DNA of 64,000 bases from UMGS363 sp051881815 (GCA_051881815.1 JBJEQP010000057.1:72501-136500); one strand, 5' to 3'. Positions 50,371 through 60,180 are shown, numbered from the stretch's first letter. Program-made: numbers and translations. The notes: a model not told the origin generated them from the sequence alone.

Positions 50371-53300
50371 ATGAAATTCAAAAAATTTCTTGCCGGATTG
50401 CTCGCTCTGGCGACAGCGACGCTGAATACTTCTGTTCCCATAACTGCGGAAGAAGCCGAAAAATCAGTTATTCCCACAAAGCCGCAGGCGGTGATCACAG
50501 AAAACTCAAATACGGAAGGATCGGAAAACAAGGAAGAGTCCGAAAATGCCGAAGAAGAGGTTGAAGTTGCCCGTGACGGTGATCCCGGTTCGGACGGAAT
50601 GTTCTTTTACGATCCCGAATATGAGCTTTTCCGTGACCTGAACGGAAATGTTGTTGAACCTATAGATCATCACCCGATGATGAAGGATTATGCCGGTGTA
50701 AGTATCCCGAGTCAATATGATTCAAGAACGGTATTTGCAGATAAAGGCTACGCTTTCCCCGAAATAAAGAATCAGAATCCGACCGGAAGCTGCTGGGCTC
50801 ATGCCGCCCTTGCCGCTTCCGAGATAAACGGTATTTTAAAGGGCGTTGTTTCACCGTCAAACTGCAATTTTTCCGAAGCGCATCTTAATTATTTCTCAAT
50901 AGTCAGCGATAAGGATCCAAACAGCGACCTTTACGGCGATACCCTTTATGATTTTAATGAACCTTCCACCTACAGCGATTATTATCAGATCTACAATAAC
51001 GGCGGAAATCAGATCATGGCCGCTACGGTGCTTTCAAGAGGCACCGGTCCTGCTTTTGAGCTTTCCGAATGGGATATAGGCTACGCCGAAGATAGTTCTT
51101 ATGTAATTCTTGACACCAGCGGTGATTATCCCGTTATTTATGATACTGTGCAAAGCTCTGAGTTCTACATACATTCAACGGGATACTATTGTTATGAAAA
51201 GGACGGAACGGTGATCGTTTTAAACGGCAATCCATACAGACGCGCAAGGAACACTAAAAACGATCTTTATTTCACTCCGATCGAGGAGCAGTATCGTTAT
51301 CAGAATGATTTTACCCTGCTGAATACCGAGAATTATGCCTATGATTATGATTCCTCCGATTTAAGCACTGTTAATAACGTCAAAGAAGCAATAATGGAAA
51401 ACGGCGGTCTGACGATCAGCTATAATGCTAATGGTGATATCAGCTCCGAAGATGGATATTATTATCCTATGGAAGCATTTATAGCTACATATTCCGGTAT
51501 CACCTCATCAACGTCAAAATCAAGTCTTCCTACAAACCATGCAGTGACTGTTATCGGCTGGGACGATTCCTATTCAAAAGACAATTTCTACTGCGATAGC
51601 TCTACTTATAAAATAGTTAATACGACCTTTAATGCCGCAGATCTCCGTCCGAAGAATGACGGCGCATGGCTCTGCAGAAACAGCTGGGGCGAAAACTTTG
51701 GCGACGGCGGATATTTCTATATGTCCTATGAGGAACCCGAGTTAAGAGGTATCTATTCCTACGAATTGACTTCCGCAGATACCTACGGAGATAAGATCTA
51801 TCAAAACTTCGGCGTATACAGCAATCTGGGATATACATATAACAATGGCTATTCCATTGCGAATATCTTTACAGCGGAAGCAGATGAAGAGATCCCTGCC
51901 GTTTCCTTCTTCTCCTATGACAATAACGTTGATTATACCGTAAGCGTTTATACGGGTGTGTCTGCAAGCGCACCAATGAGCGGAACTCTCGCCGCTACGA
52001 TATCAGGCACAATTGAACACGGCGGATATCATACAATTGATCTGCCGTCCTCCGTTTCGGTCGGAAATGGTGAAAAGTTCTCTGTCGTACTTAACACGAG
52101 TGATACAAAGTTATTAACAGATACCTATAATAAGGGTTCGGGTATCTCTTTCCGTTCGGGAACAAAATCGCCCTCATCCTCCTCATACTTCTATGATACA
52201 TACAGCTACGGCTTTAATGTTTGCTTAAAAGCACATACGGCAAGCTCTTCATCATCCTTTGATGCTCCGAAAAATGTTAAGGCTGAAGCCGGAGATGGTG
52301 AAGTAACACTTTCATGGGATGCTGTTAAAGATGCAATGTATTATACTGTATATTGTTATACTTCAAAAACAGCGACCCAAGCGGATTCCTCTGATATCAC
52401 GTTTGATACTACCCACACATTTAGTTTCTTGGATAATAATACTACCTATTACTTCCGTGTCACAGCTATGAACAACAGCTTTGAAGAATCTCCTATGTCC
52501 GACTGGGTTTCGGCAACGCCTTGTGTAAAGCCCGATGCACCGCAGAATCTCTCGTCACTGGCAGGTGATACAAGAGCCATTCTGTTCTGGGATCCTGTGG
52601 AAAATGCAGAAAGCTACAATGTATATTGTTATGACGAATCAAGTGATAGTTATTATCTTGTAGACAATACCACGGATACTTATATGATACTGATACAAAT
52701 GTCAAATGATTATGAGTACAAATTGGTCGTAACTGCAGTTGCGAACGAAATTGAATCGGATCATTCCGAGCCGGAGTATATAACAGCATCTGCCGATAAG
52801 GACTTTGTCCTGCCGCCTTCAAATATCAAGACTGTTCCCGGAAACGGTTATGTAAAGCTCTCATGGGAAAATATGAAGGGCGTTGATTATTACAACGTTT
52901 ATTACGGTACCTCAAGCTTAGAAACAATGTCTTCGCTTGCCGGCACTACCGAAACAAACTCCTTAAAAGTAAGCGGTCTGACAAACGACAAGAAATATTA
53001 TTTCTGGATATCCGCTCACTATGTGACCGACGAAACCTCTGCAAGGAGCAGTTATGTCGCAGCTACCCCCACGGCAGCCACTTCGCTTTCCTTCACAGAG
53101 CAGCCAACAGATGTGACCGTTATAGGCGGAACAAAGTTTGAGCTGACAGCTTCCGCCAAGGCAAGCTCCATGGAATGGCAGTATAACGACGGCACAGGCT
53201 GGCAGACGCTTCCTTCGTCGTGCAGTATCCATTATTCCGATGGGATCATGAGCTATACAGCAAAGGTTTCAAGCTCGCTTGCATATAAAGACTGCACGTT

Positions 53301-53529
53301 CCGATGCGTAGCTTCCGATTCGAGCGGAAACAGCCTCGCCTCAAATACGGTAAAGCTCAATTTCTACAGCGAATCGAGCGTAACGGTAAGTATGGTCACA
53401 GCTCTCGACAGTGCCGATCTTGTTAATTATGTAAATTACTTTACAACGCTTAACAGCGGCAACTTTGAGCTTACAGCGGCACAGCTGAAAGCTATAGAGC
53501 TTGTGCTTGCAGCCGATTATGCCGCATAA
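50371..53529 (+). CDS. Secreted papain-like (C1A) surface protein with lectin-like and FN3 domains, 1
   Basis: 1052 aa. Signal peptide (1-27), acidic linker to about 105, then a C1A peptidase with Gln135, Cys141 (GSCWAHA), His390 (TNHAVTVIGW) and Asn437 (CRNSWGEN). A lectin-like beta domain (about 465-620, AVSFFSYDNNVDYTVSVYTG) follows, then three FN3 modules (about 630-900), an Ig-like module (VTVIGGTKFELTASAK) and a 53-residue C-terminal module ending QLKAIELVLAADYAA. No LPXTG, dockerin or membrane anchor. Likely an exported protease or adhesin. Paralogue follows directly. Confidence 0.9.
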   Translation: MKFKKFLAGLLALATATLNTSVPITAEEAEKSVIPTKPQAVITENSNTEGSENKEESENAEEEVEVARDGDPGSDGMFFYDPEYELFRDLNGNVVEPIDHHPMMKDYAGVSIPSQYDSRTVFADKGYAFPEIKNQNPTGSCWAHAALAASEINGILKGVVSPSNCNFSEAHLNYFSIVSDKDPNSDLYGDTLYDFNEPSTYSDYYQIYNNGGNQIMAATVLSRGTGPAFELSEWDIGYAEDSSYVILDTSGDYPVIYDTVQSSEFYIHSTGYYCYEKDGTVIVLNGNPYRRARNTKNDLYFTPIEEQYRYQNDFTLLNTENYAYDYDSSDLSTVNNVKEAIMENGGLTISYNANGDISSEDGYYYPMEAFIATYSGITSSTSKSSLPTNHAVTVIGWDDSYSKDNFYCDSSTYKIVNTTFNAADLRPKNDGAWLCRNSWGENFGDGGYFYMSYEEPELRGIYSYELTSADTYGDKIYQNFGVYSNLGYTYNNGYSIANIFTAEADEEIPAVSFFSYDNNVDYTVSVYTGVSASAPMSGTLAATISGTIEHGGYHTIDLPSSVSVGNGEKFSVVLNTSDTKLLTDTYNKGSGISFRSGTKSPSSSSYFYDTYSYGFNVCLKAHTASSSSSFDAPKNVKAEAGDGEVTLSWDAVKDAMYYTVYCYTSKTATQADSSDITFDTTHTFSFLDNNTTYYFRVTAMNNSFEESPMSDWVSATPCVKPDAPQNLSSLAGDTRAILFWDPVENAESYNVYCYDESSDSYYLVDNTTDTYMILIQMSNDYEYKLVVTAVANEIESDHSEPEYITASADKDFVLPPSNIKTVPGNGYVKLSWENMKGVDYYNVYYGTSSLETMSSLAGTTETNSLKVSGLTNDKKYYFWISAHYVTDETSARSSYVAATPTAATSLSFTEQPTDVTVIGGTKFELTASAKASSMEWQYNDGTGWQTLPSSCSIHYSDGIMSYTAKVSSSLAYKDCTFRCVASDSSGNSLASNTVKLNFYSESSVTVSMVTALDSADLVNYVNYFTTLNSGNFELTAAQLKAIELVLAADYAA

Positions 53530-53552
53530 AACCGATATATTATAACATTTAT

Positions 53553-53597
53553 TCCCCCTTCCGGAAGCGATAAAGCTTTCAAAGGGGGATTTTTTTG
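53553..53597 (+). terminator. Terminator of surface protease gene 1
   Basis: A CCCCCTT/AAGGGGG outer stem and inner GAAGC..GCTTTC pairing are followed by ATTTTTTTG. A similar terminator ends gene 2. Confidence 0.88.
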
Positions 53598-53625
53598 TGT
53601 TTTTCGTGTTTTTTAAAGTCATATA

Positions 53626-53654
53626 TTGACAAGGTGTTGCAATGGGTATATAAT
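53626..53654 (+). promoter_or_regulatory. Promoter of surface protease gene 2
   Basis: TTGACA, 17 bases, TATAAT, with TGTTGCAA in the spacer and GTAATAAAATAGG just downstream, as in the promoter at 50271. Confidence 0.88.
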
Positions 53655-53709
53655 GTAATAAAATAGGGAATTTATAACTTAAAATAAAATCAAAAAAGGA
53701 GATGTTTAC

Positions 53710-56700
53710 ATGAAATTTAAAAAATTTCTTGCCGGACTGCTGGCGTTGTCAACAGCGGCGCTGAATGTTTCCGTTCCGATAAGCGCAGAAGAAGTCGCAG
53801 AAGCGGAAGAAAACATTACAATTGTAGAAAGCATAAAAACCGAAGAAACCGAAAAATCGGAAGAACCCGAAAATACGGGCGATGACACCGTTGCAGGCGA
53901 AGGTAATATCGAAAGTGACGGTATGATCTTTTATGATCCCGATATCATGGGGTATCGAGATCAGAACGGAAATGTTTATTCGCCGCGGGATCAGCGTCCT
54001 TTTGCTACGGATGATGCTTTGGTAGGTGTGACTATCCCGAGCCAATACGATACAAGAACCGTATTTTCAGAAAAAGGCTACGCTTTCCCGGACATAAGGG
54101 ATCAGGCTTCGACAGGAACCTGCTGGGCTCATGCGGCTTTGGCTGTTTCTGAGATCCGCGGCATTTTAGAGGGCGTTGTATCTCCTTCAAACTGCAATTT
54201 CTCCGAAGCGCATCTTGCTTATTTCGCAAGAGTCAGCGATAAGAACAGCAGCAGCGATCTTTACCGCGATACCTATTACGGTTTTACCGAGCCTGCCGTC
54301 TATAATGATTATTATAACGTTTATAAAGGTGCAAACCAGTTTGTAGCCGCTTCGGTACTTTCAAGAGGTACCGGTCCTGTTTATGAGCTTCCCGAATGGG
54401 ATATAGACTATGCCGAGGATAATTCTTTGGTAATTATTGATAAGAGCGGAAGCTATCCCGTAATTTTTGATAAGATCACAAGCAGCGTATTATATCAGAA
54501 TAGCAGCGGTTATTTGTGCTATAAAAAGGACGGAACAGAGATCGTTTTGGATGGTGATCCATACGACATTACAAATAATATCAAAAACGATCTTTTCTTC
54601 ACTCCTATTGATGAGCAGTATCGTTATCAAAGTGAATACACATTGTTAAACTCCGATGACTACGCTTATAATTACAACGTTTCCGATTCAAGCTCCGTTG
54701 ATAATATAAAAGCAGCTATTATGGAACACGGTGCTCTTACACTTGGTTATTATGCCGACACAAGACAGGGTATGGTCAGCTCCAAATACGGCTACTATTT
54801 ACCGGAGGAAGCATTTGTTGCCAGCGGTTTAGTGACTTCGGACGGAACCCTTCCGGGAAATCATGCAATAACCGTTATCGGCTGGGACGATTCTTATTCA
54901 AAAAATAACTTCTACTGCGATAATACTTCCTACCAGTTTTCAAAAATTAATTCAGACAACAGTGTAACAACAACGACCTTTGCAGCCGCAGATCTTCGTC
55001 CGCAAAAGGACGGTGCTTGGCTCTGCCGAAACAGCTGGGGCGAAAATTGGGGCGACGGCGGATATTTCTATATGTCCTATGAGGAACCCGAATTAGAAGA
55101 GTTCTATACCCATGAATTAGTTTCAAAGGATACCTACGGGGATAAGATATATCAGAATTTCGGCGTAGCAAACGGCAGGGGATATATATACCCCAACGGT
55201 TATTCCATTGCGAATATTTTTACAGCGGAAGCTGATGAAGAGATTTCTGCCGTTTCCTTCTTCAACTATGACTTTAACATCACTTATTCCATAAGCGTTT
55301 ATACGGGGGTGTCTGCAAGCGCACCGATGAGCGGAACTCTTGCTGCTACCATCAAATCCCAAACAATAGAACACAGCGGATATCATACAATTGATCTGCC
55401 GAATTCCGTTTCGGTTTCCAAAGGCGAAAGATTTTCGATAGTTCTTAATACAAGCGATACAGTATATCTGGTAGATACATACAGTAATGGCTCGGGTAAC
55501 TCCTTCCTTTCGACTACACAGACTCCTGCATCATCCTCAAGTTTTGTAGATACATACAGCGGCGGATTTAATGTTGGCTTAAAAGCACTTACATCAAATA
55601 ACAAAAAGCCGAGTGCTCCCACAGATCTTGTTGCCTTGCCCGGCGACACAGAGGCACTTATGTACTGGACTCCTGCGGCAAGCGCAGACAGCTATAACGT
55701 TTATCTCTTATCAAACGGAAGCTATTCGTATTTAGGAAGCGTTTCAGACAATTACGCAACGATAACCGGACTTACGAACGGAACCGCTTATCAATTTGCG
55801 GTAACAGCCGTCAAAGGCAGCCTGGAATCCGATCCGTCCGAATCCGTTACCGTAACGGCAAAAGCAGGTGAAGTATTATACAAAGCTCCGACAGGTCTTT
55901 CCGGAACGGCAAGCGATGAAACGGTTTCCCTTACCTGGAACGCTATGACGGGTGCAACATCCTATAAGGTTTATTACTACACCTCGGACAGCGCAGATTC
56001 AGCCACTCTCTACACTACCGTTACAACAAATTCCTGCAAGGTAACGGGACTCACCAATGATACCAAATATTATTTCTGGGTTTCGGCAAAATATATCAAC
56101 GGCGGAGAATCGCTAAAATGCAGCTCCATTTCCGCAACTCCCGTATCATCGACCGGACCGAAGGCAACTAACCTTAAAGCCGTTCCGGGCAATGGACAGG
56201 TAACACTTTCCTGGAGCTGCCAAAGCAATACCACAAGCGTTGTATATTACGGCACTAAAAACGATGTATCTGCTGCAAGTGGATATAAAATCACCCGTGC
56301 GCAATCTATAACAATAACGGGTCTTACAAACGGCACAAGATATTATTTCTGGGTCAAAGCAGGATATGCAGATTATTCCGATGTATGCAGTGCTGTTCCC
56401 GGAACTGTGGCGCAGCCCGACGCACCGACAGGGCTCAAGGCAGTGAATCTGCATACGGACGGAACAATTGAATTCACTTGGAATGCCGTTGCAAATGCTT
56501 CGTCCTATAAATTCTACTACGATTACCCGAATTCTTCGGGAGGTCCTTTTGAACTGGGTGAGCAAACAGAAACCAGTGCGTACTACAAGGGCTTTACAGT
56601 AAATTCGACATACTATATTTATGTATCGGCTGTTGTAAACGGCGTTGAATCTCCTCTTTCCGAAAAGCTGGAATTCGTTCTTCCCGAAGCTCCCTCCAAT

Positions 56701-57411
56701 CTTACTGCTGTCGCAAATGACGGATATGCAACACTTTCCTGGAACAGCGTTTCCGATGCGGTAAAATACAACGTGTATGCGACCACAGAGGACAGTGTTA
56801 TTTATACCCTTTTAGGATCGACTGCATACAATTCCGTAGATATAACAAATCTTACTAACGGAACGACGTATTATTATGTAGTCACAGCCGTAAATAGCAG
56901 TATGGAATCGAATTTCTCCGATATCGTTTCGGTCACACCTGCAGCTGCTTCAACTTCGGGCGTTACCATTACCTCTCAGCCGACATCCATGACTATTGTG
57001 GGCGGAACAAAGTTCACAATGAGCGTTCAGGCAACAGGCACAGATCTCAGCTTTTTGTGGCAGTACAACAACGGCAACGGTTGGAAAACGCTGGAAACGG
57101 ACAGCAATGTTTCTATTATAAGCAGTACAACAACCTCGGTTGTTTCGATAAAGAACACAGCCGGATATAAAGACTGCAAATTCAGATGTCTTGTTATGGA
57201 CAATGACGGTAATTCCGCCGTATCAAATGCCGCTGCACTTTCTTTCTATGACGAATCAAATGTAACGGTAAGCATGGTCACCGCTTTGAGCAGCGAAAAT
57301 CTTGTTAATTATGTAAACTACTTCACGGCGCTTAACAGCGGCAACTTCGAGCTTACAGCAGCACAGCTGAAAGCTATCGAACTCGTACTTGCAGCAGATT
57401 ACGCCGCATAA
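53710..57411 (+). CDS. Secreted papain-like (C1A) surface protein with lectin-like and FN3 domains, 2
   Basis: 1233 aa, tandem paralogue of the previous gene. Signal peptide nearly identical; C1A peptidase with Gln132, Cys138 (GTCWAHA), His in GNHAITVIGW and Asn in CRNSWGENW; lectin-like domain; then five FN3 modules instead of three, an Ig-like module (MTIVGGTKFTMSVQ) and the same 53-residue end. The added FN3 modules lengthen the stalk. Own promoter and terminator, so separately transcribed. Confidence 0.9.
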   Translation: MKFKKFLAGLLALSTAALNVSVPISAEEVAEAEENITIVESIKTEETEKSEEPENTGDDTVAGEGNIESDGMIFYDPDIMGYRDQNGNVYSPRDQRPFATDDALVGVTIPSQYDTRTVFSEKGYAFPDIRDQASTGTCWAHAALAVSEIRGILEGVVSPSNCNFSEAHLAYFARVSDKNSSSDLYRDTYYGFTEPAVYNDYYNVYKGANQFVAASVLSRGTGPVYELPEWDIDYAEDNSLVIIDKSGSYPVIFDKITSSVLYQNSSGYLCYKKDGTEIVLDGDPYDITNNIKNDLFFTPIDEQYRYQSEYTLLNSDDYAYNYNVSDSSSVDNIKAAIMEHGALTLGYYADTRQGMVSSKYGYYLPEEAFVASGLVTSDGTLPGNHAITVIGWDDSYSKNNFYCDNTSYQFSKINSDNSVTTTTFAAADLRPQKDGAWLCRNSWGENWGDGGYFYMSYEEPELEEFYTHELVSKDTYGDKIYQNFGVANGRGYIYPNGYSIANIFTAEADEEISAVSFFNYDFNITYSISVYTGVSASAPMSGTLAATIKSQTIEHSGYHTIDLPNSVSVSKGERFSIVLNTSDTVYLVDTYSNGSGNSFLSTTQTPASSSSFVDTYSGGFNVGLKALTSNNKKPSAPTDLVALPGDTEALMYWTPAASADSYNVYLLSNGSYSYLGSVSDNYATITGLTNGTAYQFAVTAVKGSLESDPSESVTVTAKAGEVLYKAPTGLSGTASDETVSLTWNAMTGATSYKVYYYTSDSADSATLYTTVTTNSCKVTGLTNDTKYYFWVSAKYINGGESLKCSSISATPVSSTGPKATNLKAVPGNGQVTLSWSCQSNTTSVVYYGTKNDVSAASGYKITRAQSITITGLTNGTRYYFWVKAGYADYSDVCSAVPGTVAQPDAPTGLKAVNLHTDGTIEFTWNAVANASSYKFYYDYPNSSGGPFELGEQTETSAYYKGFTVNSTYYIYVSAVVNGVESPLSEKLEFVLPEAPSNLTAVANDGYATLSWNSVSDAVKYNVYATTEDSVIYTLLGSTAYNSVDITNLTNGTTYYYVVTAVNSSMESNFSDIVSVTPAAASTSGVTITSQPTSMTIVGGTKFTMSVQATGTDLSFLWQYNNGNGWKTLETDSNVSIISSTTTSVVSIKNTAGYKDCKFRCLVMDNDGNSAVSNAAALSFYDESNVTVSMVTALSSENLVNYVNYFTALNSGNFELTAAQLKAIELVLAADYAA

Positions 57412-57442
57412 AAGCATCATATCCGACACATCACAACATTTT

Positions 57443-57485
57443 ATCCCCCTTTGGAAGCGAATAAAGCCTCCAAAGGGGGATTTTC
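57443..57485 (+). terminator. Terminator of surface protease gene 2
   Basis: ATCCCCCTTTGG/CCAAAGGGGGAT stem with T4 after it. Confidence 0.88.
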
Positions 57486-57499
57486 CGTAAGAAAAATTG

Positions 57500-57528
57500 T
57501 TGACAAACCGATATAAATACGATATAAT
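57500..57528 (+). promoter_or_regulatory. greA promoter
   Basis: TTGACA (57500-57505), 17 bases, TATAAT (57523-57528), 60 bases before the greA ATG. Confidence 0.9.
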
Positions 57529-57588
57529 AAATGTATATATGCTTTAGGCGGCTGTCTGCCGTCCTATTTCTGAAAGGAGCAGACCATA

Positions 57589-58065
57589 ATGGCAGTTAAA
57601 AAAATCAGAATGTCCGCTGAAGGACTTGCTAATCTTGAAAAAGAAAAAGAATATCTCATTACCGTTAAAAGAGCAGAGGTAGCACAGAAGTTAAAGGAAG
57701 CCCGCGGCTTCGGAGACCTTTCCGAGAACGCTGAATATGATGAAGCAAAGAACGAGCAGGGTATCGTTGAAGCTCGTATCCAGGAACTCGAAATGACCAT
57801 CGCAAACGCTGTCGTTGTAAGCGATGAAGATATCTCCAGCGATGAAGTCGGCGTTGGTTCTTATATTGAGCTTCTCGATCTTGAGCTTGACGAAAAAATG
57901 AACCTCCAGATCGTTGGTTCTACGGAAGCTGACCCCGAAAACAACAAGATATCCGAGGATTCGCCTATCGGTATCGCTGTTTTAAAGAAAAAAGCAGGCG
58001 ATGAGATAGAGGTCGACGCTCCTGTCGGCATCATCAGAATGAAGATCCTCAGCATCTCAAAGTAA
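57589..58065 (+). CDS. greA: Transcription elongation factor GreA
   Basis: 158 aa. N-terminal coiled coil with the acidic tip GDLSENAEYDEAK, which enters the polymerase secondary channel and triggers transcript cleavage; C-terminal FKBP-like domain (SPIGIAVLKKKAGDEIEV). GAAAGGAG site. It precedes lysS as in many Firmicutes. Confidence 0.96.
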   Translation: MAVKKIRMSAEGLANLEKEKEYLITVKRAEVAQKLKEARGFGDLSENAEYDEAKNEQGIVEARIQELEMTIANAVVVSDEDISSDEVGVGSYIELLDLELDEKMNLQIVGSTEADPENNKISEDSPIGIAVLKKKAGDEIEVDAPVGIIRMKILSISK

Positions 58066-58081
58066 CCCCTTGAAATTTTTG

Positions 58082-58105
58082 CCGCTGATTGAAAGTCGGT
58101 CAGCG
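58082..58105 (+). terminator. Weak hairpin between greA and lysS
   Basis: CCGCTGA/TCAGCGG stem followed by TATTTCT; may only partly stop transcription. Confidence 0.5.
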
Positions 58106-58140
58106 GTATTTCTATCTTGATATTGAAAGGAAAAAAGAAA

Positions 58141-59718
58141 ATGGCAGAAGAAAATCTGAACACCAATCCTGCTGCCGAAGAGGAAGAAGTGCAGGACGTA
58201 AACGAGTATAAGAGAATTCGTATGGACAAGCTTGAAGAGCTAAAGGCTTCGGGCAAGAATCCGTTTGAAATAACAAAGTTCAACGTTACCGCTCACTGCG
58301 GAGAAGCAAAGGCTGCTTATGAAAAGCTTGAAGCCGAGTTAAAGGCAAAGGTAGGGGAGGAAGACCCCGAGGCTCTCAAAGCCGCTCTCGATGAAAACCG
58401 TCAGTATGTAAGCATCGCAGGAAGGCTTATGAGCCGCCGAGATATGGGTAAGGCTAACTTTATTGATGTCCGTGATTCCTCCGACAGAATACAGGTCTAT
58501 GTCCGTATGAACGAGATCGGCGCAGACGAGTTCGCCGACTTCAAAAAGTGGGATATCGGCGATATTGTCGGCGTTGAAGGCTTCGTCTTCCGCACAAAGA
58601 AGGGCGAGATATCCGTTCACTGCGAAAAGATCACCCTCCTCACAAAGTCGCTCCTTCCGCTCCCCGAAAAGTGGCACGGCTTAAAGGATCAGGACACAAG
58701 ATACCGTCAGCGTTACGTTGACCTTATCGTAAATCCCGATGTTGCCGATACATTTAAGAAGCGCTCAAAGATCATCGCTTCGATCCGCCGTTTCCTTGAC
58801 GCACAGGGCTTTATGGAGGTCGAAACTCCTATGCTCGTCGCAAATGCAGGCGGCGCAGCTGCTCGTCCTTTCGACACACATTATAATGCTCTCGATGAAG
58901 ATGTAAAGCTTCGAATCTCTCTCGAGCTCTACTTAAAGCGTCTTATCGTAGGCGGACTTGAAAGAGTCTACGAGATCGGCAGAGTTTTCCGCAACGAAGG
59001 CGTTGACGCTCGTCATAACCCCGAATTCACACTTATGGAGCTCTATCAGGCTTATACCGACTACCACGGCATGATGGACCTCACCGAGAATATGTTCCGC
59101 TATCTTGCAAATGAAGTGTGCGGCACAACAACTATCCCTTATGGCGAACATCAGCTCGACCTCGGCAAGCCATTTGAGCGCCTTACAATGACCGAAGCCG
59201 TAAAGAAGTATGCAGGCGTTGACTTCGATCGGATCGCAACACTTGAAGAAGCCCGTGCTATTGCAAAGGAAAAGCACGTTCAGTTTGAAGAACGCCACGC
59301 AAAGGGCGATATCCTCAACCTCTTCTTTGAGGAATATGTTGAAGAACACCTCATTCAGCCTACATTCATTATGGATCATCCCGTTGAGATATCTCCGCTC
59401 ACAAAGAGAAAGCCCGATAAGCCGGACTATGTTGAACGTTTTGAGCTTTTCATCAACGGCTGGGAAATGTGCAACGCATACTCCGAGCTTAACGATCCTG
59501 TCGACCAGCGTGAGCGTTTCATCGCACAGGAAGAGCTGCTCAAAAAGGGCGACGACGAAGCAAACCGCATCGACGAGGACTTCCTCCGTGCGCTCGAGAT
59601 CGGTATGCCTCCGACGGGCGGTATCGGCTACGGCATCGACAGACTTGTTATGCTGCTGACAAATTCTCCTGCTATTCGCGATGTTTTGCTTTTCCCGACG
59701 ATGAAGAGTCTTGATTAA
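58141..59718 (+). CDS. lysS: Lysyl-tRNA synthetase, class II
   Basis: 525 aa from the ATG at 58141 after GAAAGGA. N-terminal acidic extension, OB-fold anticodon domain (SIAGRLMSRRDMGKANFIDV), then class II motifs 1 (FMEVETPML), 2 (YEIGRVFRNEGVDARHNPEFT) and 3 (GIGYGIDRLVMLLTN). Charges tRNA-Lys. Probably co-transcribed with greA. Confidence 0.98.
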   Translation: MAEENLNTNPAAEEEEVQDVNEYKRIRMDKLEELKASGKNPFEITKFNVTAHCGEAKAAYEKLEAELKAKVGEEDPEALKAALDENRQYVSIAGRLMSRRDMGKANFIDVRDSSDRIQVYVRMNEIGADEFADFKKWDIGDIVGVEGFVFRTKKGEISVHCEKITLLTKSLLPLPEKWHGLKDQDTRYRQRYVDLIVNPDVADTFKKRSKIIASIRRFLDAQGFMEVETPMLVANAGGAAARPFDTHYNALDEDVKLRISLELYLKRLIVGGLERVYEIGRVFRNEGVDARHNPEFTLMELYQAYTDYHGMMDLTENMFRYLANEVCGTTTIPYGEHQLDLGKPFERLTMTEAVKKYAGVDFDRIATLEEARAIAKEKHVQFEERHAKGDILNLFFEEYVEEHLIQPTFIMDHPVEISPLTKRKPDKPDYVERFELFINGWEMCNAYSELNDPVDQRERFIAQEELLKKGDDEANRIDEDFLRALEIGMPPTGGIGYGIDRLVMLLTNSPAIRDVLLFPTMKSLD

Positions 59719-59751
59719 AAATAAAAATTCCCCGAATTCCTATCACACAAA

Positions 59752-59832
59752 ATGAACCGACCCCAAAAAGTTAGACAAAATTTCAAAAGAAAAATTATAC
59801 AAAGCGACCAGAAGCGATTTTGGTCGCTTTTG
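59752..59832 (-). mobile_element. IS3-family terminal inverted repeat and terminator
   Basis: TGAACCGACCCCAAAAAG followed by TTAGACAAAAT is the common tip of IS3/IS150-type elements. An AAAGCGACCA/TTGGTCGCTTT hairpin lies between it and the transposase stop and may terminate transcription from both sides. Confidence 0.75.
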
Positions 59833-59940
59833 TTATGCGACTTTACATCTGTATTCAACAGGAGATAGACCATCAAGCTTAAGCTTGATGCGCTTGTTGT
59901 TGAAAGACTGTGTAAAACTATATCCAATTTGAGTAATGAT
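59833..59940 (-). pseudogene. IS3-family transposase C-terminal remnant
   Basis: The minus-strand frame ends at a TAA at 59833-59835. It reads ...TQSFNNKRIKLKLDGLSP then VEYRCKVA and stop, the canonical C-terminal end of IS3-family OrfB (NNxRIKLKLxGLSPVxYR). Only about 35 residues remain; the DDE catalytic core is missing, and family C repeat sequence begins upstream near 59976. Confidence 0.85.
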
Positions 59941-59975
59941 ACTGTTAAGAGTATTACTGCTAGAGAGTGGATTTT

Positions 59976-60001
59976 GTCTACTATTTAATCGAGGATTAGT
60001 A
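59976..60001. repeat. Family C end fragment (C4)
   Basis: TGTCTACTATTTAATCG followed by AGGATTAGTATTA is a right-end family C tip, immediately next to the full copy at 60002. Confidence 0.6.
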
Positions 60002-60108
60002 TTAATACTAATCCCTCATTAAAGTGTAGACAAAAAATCTGCGCAAAATCCATATATGCGAGATTTTGCTTGATTTTTTGTACACTTTATAATCGGGGAT
60101 TAGTATAA
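60002..60108. mobile_element. Family C MITE-like element, copy C2
   Basis: About 105 bp. Left end TACTAATCCCTCATTAAAG then TGTAGACAAAAAAT; right end ATTTTTTGTACACTTTATAA then TCGGGGATTAGTA. Core AAAAAATCTGCGCAAAATCC and CGAGATTTTGC matches C1. No coding capacity. Confidence 0.82.
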
Positions 60109-60137
60109 CACTTTGTGCAGTTTTTACGGACAGAAAA

Positions 60138-60168
60138 AGCCTGACCCCAAACGGAGTCAGGCTTTTTT
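60138..60168. terminator. Bidirectional terminator
   Basis: AGCCTGAC/GTCAGGCT stem with six T on the plus side and A-rich 5' flank, which gives T-rich sequence for the minus-strand DUF378 gene. Confidence 0.85.
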
Positions 60169-60180
60169 GATAGGTTTTTG

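Noticed and set aside
59715..59927. 70-codon minus-strand open frame over the IS3 tail
   Set aside because: The transposase residues are in another frame; this one starts and ends without family resemblance.
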